A stretch of DNA of 17,659 bases from CAZAKZ01 sp964485695 (GTDB lineage Bacteria; Planctomycetota; JAFGQW01): contig CAZAKZ010000118.1 in assembly GCA_964485695.1 (NCBI GenBank), positions 1 through 17,659 of the forward strand, read 5' to 3'. Of the stretch, positions 1 through 7,262 are shown piece by piece. The translations under genes were made by a program, and so were the position numbers. The notes beneath the pieces are model-generated. The model was not told the origin of the DNA. It did not search any database and was given only the letters and a program-made list of their open reading frames with translations. Position 1 is the stretch's first letter. Each line of letters opens with the position of its first letter.

Positions 1-1091
1 AGAGCATTGAAGACCGCGCGTTCGGCTTCTGCGGCATATTGAGCCTGCCCGGTTACCTCCAGCAGATGCAGGTTCAACTGGATCCAGGTCGTTGTACTGC
101 AGGTTTCCACAAGTGCTTTGCCCGGGTCGAAATCCTGCGGGAGCGCAAAACACTCGTTGTTCCCGTTGTACGGCATCTTGATGCTCCAGGGGCCGCCTGT
201 GGAATACAGGTGCTCCTTCCTGATGTTGCTCCAGCCGTTTTCCGCGGTCTGGAGATAGCGTTCGTCGCCGGTGTGCCTGTAGAGGAGCACGTAGCCAAGC
301 AGGTTGGCCATCAGTTGGTAGGCTTTACCATCGCCGGGATCGGAAACATCCTTTCGTTCGAGCATCGAACCCATGAGGCGAAGCTCGGAGTTCTTTTCAC
401 TACATGCGACGATGTGTTTCGCGAACTCGAGAAAACGCTCTTCGCGAGTCCGCTCGTACAGCATCATGATGGACTCAAGTAGCGTCGTTGATGAAATGCC
501 GCGCCTCGTTCCGTTCTGGGTAATGTCGGCCTTTCCTTCCCCATACGTACCGATCAACAAATCAGCCATCCGTTCACAGGCCCTCACGACACGATCGTCG
601 GGATGAAAGCGTTCGTAGGTCAATAATCCGTAAAGGTTGTAGCGATGCGACCAGATATCCCAACTCCTCTTGTCCTCAGGTGCGTTGTAGAATCGGCGCG
701 GTATCGCATAAGTGCCCAAGTAGCCATCGGCTTCCTGCGATGCCACGAGTCGTCCGACGGTCTGGTGTAGTGTCTTGCCGAGTGTCTCAGCGCCCGTTTC
801 CTCGCAGGCCAGCGTCGCGGCGTGCAGCCATTTGCCGACATGTTCGCCCTGCCACGGGTGAACACCGGGCCGTGATTCATAGCCGGAAAGAAGGTAGCCG
901 TCATCGGCTACGCTCCGAAGACGCTCATTGCGCCACAGTGCGACTCGTTGCCCAAGCAGCCCAATGCCATGTGTGCTCGGCAACGGCTTCCAACGAGTGG
1001 TTTCCTCGCGCTTTTCGCTGTCCTGCCCCCAGGTTGGCACTGCGAGACAGCAAAAAAGAACGGTCGTTACCAAGAGTTTTGCGTTCTTCAT
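1..1091 (-). CDS. GH127/DUF1680 family glycosidase (beta-L-arabinofuranosidase-like), 3' end beyond window
   Basis: The 363 visible residues run from an ATG at 1091 to the left edge without a stop, so the C-terminus is missing. Residues 1 to about 23 (MKNAKLLVTTVLFCCLAVPTWGQ) form a signal peptide, predicting export. The rest reads as the alpha/alpha-barrel of DUF1680/GH127, with typical phrases such as WDIWSHRYNLYGLLTYERF and, at the end, AAEAERAVFNA. Glu313 and Glu329-Thr-Cys331 have the 16-residue spacing of Glu322 and Glu338-x-Cys340 in Bifidobacterium HypBA1, the acid/base and zinc-ligand positions of this family. The expected Cys pair further on lies outside the window. Known members release beta-L-arabinofuranose from plant glycans; the real substrate here is unknown. 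AGAGGG lies 9 nt before the start. The sulfatase ends 112 bp upstream on the same strand, so co-transcription is plausible. The family call is firm, the substrate is not. Confidence 0.88.
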   Translation of the reverse strand, partial: MKNAKLLVTTVLFCCLAVPTWGQDSEKREETTRWKPLPSTHGIGLLGQRVALWRNERLRSVADDGYLLSGYESRPGVHPWQGEHVGKWLHAATLACEETGAETLGKTLHQTVGRLVASQEADGYLGTYAIPRRFYNAPEDKRSWDIWSHRYNLYGLLTYERFHPDDRVVRACERMADLLIGTYGEGKADITQNGTRRGISSTTLLESIMMLYERTREERFLEFAKHIVACSEKNSELRLMGSMLERKDVSDPGDGKAYQLMANLLGYVLLYRHTGDERYLQTAENGWSNIRKEHLYSTGGPWSIKMPYNGNNECFALPQDFDPGKALVETCSTTTWIQLNLHLLEVTGQAQYAAEAERAVFNA

Positions 1092-1203
1092 TCTTTGATT
1101 CCCTCTGGCGCGGTCTTATCATGGTCTGACGCATCAGCGAGCAGTTTCCAGAATTGGCGATCAAATCCTCTGCCTGCATGCGGCCGATCGCCAAGACGCG
1201 TGA

Positions 1204-2607
1204 CTACGGATCCACCCTGTGATTCTTCAATTGCTCCTCCTGCCAGTGCTTCCAATTGGAACCGTCATACCAGCGCGGCTGCGCCAGTGATTGCTCCCAG
1301 ACTTCCATCTTCTGCAACAGGGTTCGTGCCTTGTCTGGAAACTCCGTCGCCACGTTCCTCGTCTCCCCTGGATCCTCTTTCAGGTTGATCAACATCAGCG
1401 GGGCGAGCAACTGGCGCTCTATCTTCAAAGGGTTCTCCGCCACACGCAGCAACTTCCAGGCGCCCTCGCGGACGACCGTCACGCGCCAGAACCGCCAGAA
1501 CAGCGTCTCGTGCGGAGCGCCGTCACACTGGCCTTTGAAGTAAGGCAACAGGTTCACTCCATCCATCGCCCACGCCGGTTCGACCTTTCCGCCGCCGGCT
1601 TCCAGGCACGTTGGCAACAAGTCCAAGGAGGACACCGGATGGTCGAAGCGTACTCCCTTGGGCAGCTCAGCCGGCCATGACACGATGAACGGCACGCGGA
1701 TGCCTCCTTCCCAATACGTGCCCTTGAAACCACGCAGCGATCCGTTGAAATGCACGTTCCCCTGAGTGCCCCCATTATCGTTCAGGAACACAATCAGCGT
1801 GTTCTCCGTCAGTTTCAGCCTATCCAACTGCGCCAACAATCGCCCGACGTTGTCGTCCATCGACTTGGTCATCGCCGCCACCATCCAGCGATTCTTCGGG
1901 TCGATCTTCGGACATTGCTCCAGATCTTCTTCCTTGGCGTGGAACGGTCCGTGCACTGCGTTGTACGACAGGTACACGAAGAACGGGCGTTTCTGATTCC
2001 GGTCAATGAAGTCCATCGCCGCGTCCGTGAAATCGTCCGTCAGATAGGTGATCTCCGACAACTCGTCCACCGGCTCATCATCGCGCCGGATAGCCGTCCC
2101 GCGCCCCGGTTTCTTCAAGGGCCAGTACGAGCGCGAGCCGCCAAGAAAGCCATAGAACTCGTCAAAACCACGGCGGTTGGGATGATACTTTGGCAATTCG
2201 CCCAGATGCCACTTGCCGATCGCCATGGTGCGATAGCCTTGCGCTCTCATCACATCTCCCAACGTGCGTTCGTTGGTATCCAGCCCTAGATCCTCCTTCG
2301 TGTACCCTGGCGTCGGGATGGTTGGCACATTGCATTCCGCCCCGAACCGCTGCTGGTATCGTCCCGACATTAGGCCCATCCGTGATGGCGTACATGTCGA
2401 CGCCGTGACGTAACCCTGCGAGCAGAAAACCCCTTCCTTCGCCAGCCGGTCGATATGCGGCGTCGGCACGAGCACGCCTCCCGTCACTCCAAAATCGGCA
2501 TACCCCGCATCATCCGACAGAATGATGATCACGTTCGCCTGCGCAGCCTGCACACAACATGGCGACAGCGCGATAGCCGCGATGACCAATACTGGCTTGC
2601 AGTTCAT
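1204..2607 (-). CDS. Exported formylglycine-dependent sulfatase (arylsulfatase A type, S1 family)
   Basis: This 467-residue protein is full length for the family. Residues 1 to about 24 form a signal peptide. The metal-binding Asp32-Asp33 follow in LSDDAGYADFG. Cys72-Thr-Pro-Ser-Arg76 is the C-x-P-x-R signature whose Cys is oxidised to formylglycine by a maturase (not in this window). Lys132 and His134 in GKWHLGE, His219 in AVHGPFH and Asp277-Asn278 in NDNGG supply the other expected active-site residues. It should hydrolyse a sulfate ester, most likely on a polysaccharide, in the periplasm or outside. The GH127 gene follows on the same strand, which fits desulfation followed by glycosidic cleavage. 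AAGGTGG lies only 3 nt before the ATG, a weak ribosome site. Two extra Cys at 17-18 in the leader are unusual but do not form a good lipobox. The specific substrate cannot be told from sequence alone. Confidence 0.95.
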   Translation of the reverse strand: MNCKPVLVIAAIALSPCCVQAAQANVIIILSDDAGYADFGVTGGVLVPTPHIDRLAKEGVFCSQGYVTASTCTPSRMGLMSGRYQQRFGAECNVPTIPTPGYTKEDLGLDTNERTLGDVMRAQGYRTMAIGKWHLGELPKYHPNRRGFDEFYGFLGGSRSYWPLKKPGRGTAIRRDDEPVDELSEITYLTDDFTDAAMDFIDRNQKRPFFVYLSYNAVHGPFHAKEEDLEQCPKIDPKNRWMVAAMTKSMDDNVGRLLAQLDRLKLTENTLIVFLNDNGGTQGNVHFNGSLRGFKGTYWEGGIRVPFIVSWPAELPKGVRFDHPVSSLDLLPTCLEAGGGKVEPAWAMDGVNLLPYFKGQCDGAPHETLFWRFWRVTVVREGAWKLLRVAENPLKIERQLLAPLMLINLKEDPGETRNVATEFPDKARTLLQKMEVWEQSLAQPRWYDGSNWKHWQEEQLKNHRVDP

Positions 2608-2694
2608 AAACCACCTTATCTGCTATCTATGCGAATTCTCTACGTCGTCACCGTAATGGAGCGTGCTGCGGAGACATTTCGAGAAGGGTCATTC

Positions 2695-4572
2695 TCACGG
2701 CTGTACGCCCAACGCTTGCAGGTTACTTATGGCCGTCTCGTCGCCCTGCGCAGCGGCTCGTCGATACCAGTTGATGGCTGCCTGCCGATCGCGGTTTACA
2801 CCAAGGCCGTTTTCGCACATGTAGCCGAGGTAGACCTGCGACGGCGCGTAGCTCTTGTCGGCTGCTTCTCCGAACCACTTCCTTGCCGCGCCATAGTCGC
2901 GCGGAACACCACGTCCTTCCGCCAGCATGACCGCCAGATTGTGTTGCCCCACGATGTATCCTTGAATGGCCGCTTTCTTGAACCATTCCGCGGCAGTTTC
3001 TTCGTTCTTGGCTACGCCGCGACCGGCCTGATACATGGCGCCCAGGTTGGTCTGGGCCATCGCGTTGCCTGCTTCGGCCGCCTTCCGATACCAGTTTTGC
3101 GCCTGCTCGAAATCCTGGGCTACACCACGTCCCAACTCGTACATGGTCGCCAAATCATTCTGGGCAAGTGCATAGCCGCCGTCCGCCGCCTGGCGAATCC
3201 ACTGGGCGGCCACCGTGTCGTCACGTGTCACGCCTTTGGCGTTGGCGTACATCAGCCCCACCGAGTAGACGCCCGCAGGATAGTCTTGGTCCGCGGCGCG
3301 ACGGTACCACGTAAGGGCTTCCACAACGTCCTGCGATACTCCCACTCCGTTTTCGTACAATTGGCCCAGCCGGTATTGCGCATCGGCCAGTTCGGCATCG
3401 GCCGCCTTGCGATACCAGCGGACGGTCTCCTCCAAGTTCTTTTCCACGCCCCATCCGTTCAGGTAGAGAACGCCAAGTTGCACTTGCGCATCCCAGCAGT
3501 CGTTTTCGGCGGCACGGCACAGCCATTGGAACGCCTGTTGATAGTCCTGGGTAACGCCGGTGCCGAATGCATACATGGTGCCGAGGTTGTGTTCGCCCAG
3601 CGAATACCCGGCGTCCGCCAGTTGCCGCAACAACTCGACTGCTTTCGCGCTGTCCTTTTCGACGCCGTTTCCGTTGTGGTACGCACTGGCCAACTGAAAG
3701 ATCCCGTCGCGATCGCCCTGGTTCGCCGAGGCCTGGAACCACCTGACCGCCATCTCTGGACTCTTCTGCACGCCAAGACCTTGTTGGATACACTGGCCTA
3801 TCACAGCCTGAGCCCACGCGTTGCCGGCATTCGCTTTGGGCAGGCAGATTCGATAGAACTCCCGCTCTTCCGGTTTCGCGGCAAGCTTGATATCCGCCTG
3901 CCGCCGATCGTTGCCGCGCAGGTACTCCACCTGCGCCTTACTGCCCGGAGGAATTCGACCGATCATCGCGACAAACTGCGACGGCCGGTAAACCGATCGG
4001 CCGTCGAGATTCAACACGATATCGCCCGCCGCGAATCCGCTGCGCTCGGCAGGTCCTCCGGGCAACAGATCGACGATGTAGACGCCATACGTGCGAGGCA
4101 ATCCGGCGGCCTCGGCACGACGCCGGTCCATGCTGCGAATCGAGGCGCCGAAGTAGGATTTCTCGCCCGTCGGCGCGCTTGGGGCCGCCGGCGGCGGTTC
4201 CACCGGTGGCGACGCTGGCTCGGGCTCCTCCGAAGGTTGGACGGGAATGGGTTCAGTGGTGCTCTCGCCGCCGCGCGAACGGACCTTCTGGCCGGCCTTC
4301 ACTTTTCCCGTAGCCTTTTCCACGCGGGCCAACACGAAATCGCCCTCGATGCCGGTCACCACAGCGGTCGCGACCACAGCGACGCCCACGTCCGGCACTT
4401 CGACGTAGATCTCCAGGCGTTCGCCTTCACCAGGCAGGAACTCGAAATCGGCCTCGATCTTAAGTTGCTGGCCGTCTACCTCGGCCACGACGCCGCCGAC
4501 GTCTTCCGCCCGACCCGGCGTCAAAAAGACCGTCAGAACGACAAACCAAGTCACTCCCACACAGCGCGCCAT
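2695..4572 (-). CDS. Exported PDZ-domain protein with a Sel1-repeat array
   Basis: I use the ATG at 4572 (625 residues), 8 nt after GAGGGG; a TTG one codon upstream is possible, and the positions given here count from that TTG. Residues 1 to about 23 are a signal peptide. Residues 25-100 look like small beta-rich modules. Residues 104-137 are a Pro/Glu/Ser-rich linker. Residues 140-232 form a PDZ domain, with the usual GLP...GVYIVDLLPGGPAERSG and GDIVLNLDGR phrases. From 250 to the end there are about ten 36-residue Sel1 repeats (pattern A-x2-LG-x-MY-x2-G-x-GV-x-(K/Q)D-x2-A-x2-W-(Y/F)-x-(K/R)-A-A) and a final half repeat. Sel1 arrays are alpha-solenoid scaffolds and PDZ domains bind peptide C-termini, so a periplasmic scaffold is likely; no protease domain is visible. 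It lies 72 bp after the 789-residue gene and 87 bp before the sulfatase, all on one strand. Confidence 0.92.
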   Translation of the reverse strand: MARCVGVTWFVVLTVFLTPGRAEDVGGVVAEVDGQQLKIEADFEFLPGEGERLEIYVEVPDVGVAVVATAVVTGIEGDFVLARVEKATGKVKAGQKVRSRGGESTTEPIPVQPSEEPEPASPPVEPPPAAPSAPTGEKSYFGASIRSMDRRRAEAAGLPRTYGVYIVDLLPGGPAERSGFAAGDIVLNLDGRSVYRPSQFVAMIGRIPPGSKAQVEYLRGNDRRQADIKLAAKPEEREFYRICLPKANAGNAWAQAVIGQCIQQGLGVQKSPEMAVRWFQASANQGDRDGIFQLASAYHNGNGVEKDSAKAVELLRQLADAGYSLGEHNLGTMYAFGTGVTQDYQQAFQWLCRAAENDCWDAQVQLGVLYLNGWGVEKNLEETVRWYRKAADAELADAQYRLGQLYENGVGVSQDVVEALTWYRRAADQDYPAGVYSVGLMYANAKGVTRDDTVAAQWIRQAADGGYALAQNDLATMYELGRGVAQDFEQAQNWYRKAAEAGNAMAQTNLGAMYQAGRGVAKNEETAAEWFKKAAIQGYIVGQHNLAVMLAEGRGVPRDYGAARKWFGEAADKSYAPSQVYLGYMCENGLGVNRDRQAAINWYRRAAAQGDETAISNLQALGVQP

Positions 4573-4600
4573 CAATTAATCCCCTCTTCGAGAGTATTGA

Positions 4601-4618
4601 ACAAGAGATTGTTCTTGT
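4601..4618. repeat. Short inverted repeat between two minus-strand genes
   Basis: ACAAGA at 4601-4606 and TCTTGT at 4613-4618 are perfect inverted arms around a 6-nt loop. They lie in the 72-bp gap before the PDZ-Sel1 gene. The stem is AT-rich and has no T-tract, so it is a poor terminator. It could be a small operator or chance. Confidence 0.2.
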
Positions 4619-4647
4619 CTTCGTCGTATCGTGTAGACCGGAATCTA

Positions 4648-7017
4648 TCACTCGGGCGATTCCGGTTGTTCGTCGACGTGGACCTGCGGCGCCGTCGGCA
4701 CAACCTTGACCGTGTCGGCCGTCCAATCGATGCCTTTACGGATACCTGCGCGAACGTATTGCGAGCGCGGTCGTCCCTGCTCATCAAAAGCCCCTTCCGT
4801 CAGCCGGTAATGACCCTTCTGCGCAGCGCGTTGCAGTCCTCGCGTGTGCCGCCAGGTCGCTTTGTCGGTCACGTCGACGGCCTCGAATACGTTGTCGGAA
4901 TAGACAGCGTTTGCGGTGAGCTGCACCGTGTTGCCCGCGCAGCGCACAGGCGATCGAGGCCAGATGGCAAGCATCAGCAGTTCTCGATCTGAGGAATCGT
5001 CATCATCGGCTGGTTTGCCGATCTCGAGAAACCAAGCACCCACGGGAGTCTTTGTCGGACCGGTACTCTTCAAGTCGTCTTTAGATCCCGCTTCGCTTTC
5101 GTCTTGCCAGTAATTGACGTTGCTTGTGAGGTGATACGTCCCGGGCTCAAACTGAGGATCGATGCCCGTATGATTGAAGAAACCTTTCTGTACGAATGCT
5201 GGTTCTCCATCTTGGCCGACTCCGATGTTCGGAAAGTCCTTCTGTTTCTGTGCCTGCCCAGTGCGTCCCATGCCACCAATGTACGCGTTGGCCAGCAGAT
5301 CCTCGTCGCGCGGGCTGGGAACGCGCCAACCTTGAAGGGTCGTATTGAATTCCATGATTTGCTCGATCCGTCGATTGTTGCCCTTTTGTACGTGATGCAG
5401 TTCCCGGCGGCCTTCCGTGATCTTGAGCGTTGTCTTTCCCGATTTCGGATCGGTGAATCCATCAAGCGCAAAACGGACATTTTGGCTGTACGCCGTTCGG
5501 CGTTGCGCCCAGCCTGGGTTGAAATGGTCGAGCGGCAAATCGTAGTTGGCCTTGCCGCTGATGGCACCGTTGGGATCGATCGATACAATTAGCGGCGTAT
5601 AAGAATAATCGCTACTTCGCACCCAACCGGGACCAGAATTAGCGTCCCACAGCTTTGCGTGAAAGCGGCCGGTCAGCATGCTGGGCTTGGCCTGGGAAGG
5701 ACTCTCCGGCGATGAACCTGAGGAAGGTGCCGTCGGCGACTGCGCCGCTGTCTTTCCCGGTTCTTTCTCCCCTTCTCCGCCTGTCGGCGGCTTGCCCGAA
5801 GTCCCACTGTCACTCTCGCCCAAGTTGTCGAATCGAAGGACCGCCCGCTGATCCACACCTCGCGAATCGGTCACGCGGACCTTAAGGTGGTGAACGCCTT
5901 TGTTGCACGCGACGTAGATCGTGTTGAAACCCGGACCAGGATTCCCGAGCGCGTCAGCGAAAATGTCCCCAGTGCTTCTGACCCATTCAATTCGATAAGG
6001 AGGAACGCCACCGAGCACAAGGTACCGCACTTCCCAGGCCATCTGCGACCCACGCTTCTCTGAACAGTCGGGCGCGGAAAAGGATAGGCGCGGAAACGTG
6101 AGGCGGAAGGCATGATCGTCCGGCTCCCCCACGAGCAACACGATGGGGTAATCGAAAATCGATCGGTTCGAGTCCTTTACAAAGAGGTATCCGTCGATCA
6201 CCCCCCTTTGTGCAGGCGTTTTGAACGTAAACTCGCACGGGCCGGCCTGGGTGAGTGTTTCTTGGGGGATAGTAAGCCCTGTCCTTTGAGCCGTTTCTGC
6301 CGCTGTAAACGTCAAAACGGCGGAGCACTTGTATGTCGGCTTGCCGCCGTCGACGGAGAACGCCACGGTGGCCGTTTCGTTCGGTTTGACACGATACCTG
6401 TCCATCGGTGCGGTGATGTACACTTCCCCGCGCAAGACGCGGAGCTTGTGTTCGAGCTTCTTCACCTCCGCCACCAACCGGAAAAGTCTCTTCTCGATGG
6501 CCGCCCGCCGGCCCTGCAACTCCCGCTGCTCGGTTGTCAACCGGCCGAGGGCCTCTTGGCGGATTTGTTGCATCTCGGCCCGATATCTTGCCCGAACCTT
6601 CTCCCGCCGCTGCTCAAACGGTTGCCCGTGCGTTTGTTTCCACCGCGCTACCTGGTCTAGGGTTGGACTGTCTCCCAAGGCAGCCTGCCGAGCGGCCAGT
6701 TCGTCACGCTCGATGTTCTTCATCCCGTTCTCGTACTGCCGCCTGGCCGCGTTTGACTTCAGCTCTTGCTGCGCGAGTTGTTGCCGTCGGGTCAATGGGT
6801 CGGGCCCCAGTTTCCGCTCCTCGACACGCACCTGGTCTAACTCTCGCTGAACGTCGTCCCGCTTCTGCTGAGCTTTCTCCAACTGCTCTTCGAGCCGCAT
6901 TATCTCCTTCACGTCAGCCGCCCATCCCAATGAAGGCACAATCAAGAGCAGCGGAAGAATATGAAGCGCAGCCAAGGAAGCAATGAACACCTCGGAGAAC
7001 CATCGAGCGCCACACAT
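4648..7017 (-). CDS. Large exported protein of unknown function, paralogue A (coiled coil, Ig/PKD-like segments, shared module)
   Basis: This 789-residue protein has a signal peptide ending near WAA34. Residues 37-195 are strongly charged, heptad-like helix, predicted coiled coil. Residues about 198-297 and 303-397 look like beta-sandwich segments; GGKPTYKC and GGVPPYRIEW resemble PKD/SprB-type repeats. Residues 400-446 are a Gly/Ser/Pro/Glu-rich linker. From 448 comes a module shared with the next gene (FHAKLW, YTPLIVSI, AISGKANY, SGKTTL, TTLQGWRV). The last 90 residues have a Big-like phrase (NTVQLTANAVYSDN) and end in QYVRAGIR-x-G. I do not recognise the family; a cell-surface or periplasmic structural or binding role is inferred. 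GAGGAG lies 8 nt before the ATG. The paralogue is 245 bp upstream and the PDZ-Sel1 gene 72 bp downstream on the same strand. Eight Cys are scattered through the exported part. Confidence 0.85.
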   Translation of the reverse strand: MCGARWFSEVFIASLAALHILPLLLIVPSLGWAADVKEIMRLEEQLEKAQQKRDDVQRELDQVRVEERKLGPDPLTRRQQLAQQELKSNAARRQYENGMKNIERDELAARQAALGDSPTLDQVARWKQTHGQPFEQRREKVRARYRAEMQQIRQEALGRLTTEQRELQGRRAAIEKRLFRLVAEVKKLEHKLRVLRGEVYITAPMDRYRVKPNETATVAFSVDGGKPTYKCSAVLTFTAAETAQRTGLTIPQETLTQAGPCEFTFKTPAQRGVIDGYLFVKDSNRSIFDYPIVLLVGEPDDHAFRLTFPRLSFSAPDCSEKRGSQMAWEVRYLVLGGVPPYRIEWVRSTGDIFADALGNPGPGFNTIYVACNKGVHHLKVRVTDSRGVDQRAVLRFDNLGESDSGTSGKPPTGGEGEKEPGKTAAQSPTAPSSGSSPESPSQAKPSMLTGRFHAKLWDANSGPGWVRSSDYSYTPLIVSIDPNGAISGKANYDLPLDHFNPGWAQRRTAYSQNVRFALDGFTDPKSGKTTLKITEGRRELHHVQKGNNRRIEQIMEFNTTLQGWRVPSPRDEDLLANAYIGGMGRTGQAQKQKDFPNIGVGQDGEPAFVQKGFFNHTGIDPQFEPGTYHLTSNVNYWQDESEAGSKDDLKSTGPTKTPVGAWFLEIGKPADDDDSSDRELLMLAIWPRSPVRCAGNTVQLTANAVYSDNVFEAVDVTDKATWRHTRGLQRAAQKGHYRLTEGAFDEQGRPRSQYVRAGIRKGIDWTADTVKVVPTAPQVHVDEQPESPE

Positions 7018-7022
7018 GGCAA

Positions 7023-7034
7023 CAGCTCCTCGTG
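7023..7034 (-). promoter_or_regulatory. Ribosome binding site of paralogue A, shared with paralogue B
   Basis: On the minus strand the 12 bases TCACGAGGAGCT precede the ATG at 7017, placing GAGGAG 8 nt from the start. The same 12 bases precede the ATG at 9422 of the paralogous gene. The match supports both start choices and suggests that the leader was duplicated with the gene. Confidence 0.65.
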
Positions 7035-7262
7035 ATGGAATGAATGGGAGCGAAAAGAGCGGGGTTTATCTTACCATGTCGGAGACGAGGCTTCATCCGG
7101 TTTGCCAGGGTCGATTCCGTTGAACGGGCAAACTCGCGACTGTTACCGAGTTCCGCAAGCGACATCCGCGTGCCGGGTTAATCCGATGTCGATGTGTTCA
7201 ACACCTGCCATTGAGTTGGAATGAGTGCAACGAGACAGAGTAGTATCCGTTCGTGTCGCTTC

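Noticed and set aside
925..1194. 89-codon minus frame upstream of the GH127 gene
   Set aside because: It overlaps the signal peptide and first residues of the GH127 frame in another phase and has no motif.
2455..4992. 845-codon plus-strand open frame opposite the PDZ-Sel1 gene
   Set aside because: It is a shadow of a GC-rich, repeat-containing gene. The minus frame has a signal peptide, a PDZ domain and Sel1 repeats, while the plus translation is Arg/His/Val-rich with no family.
7131..7152. Inverted repeat AACTCG...CGAGTT as a terminator between the paralogues
   Set aside because: The 6-bp stem has a 10-nt loop and no T-tract on either strand.
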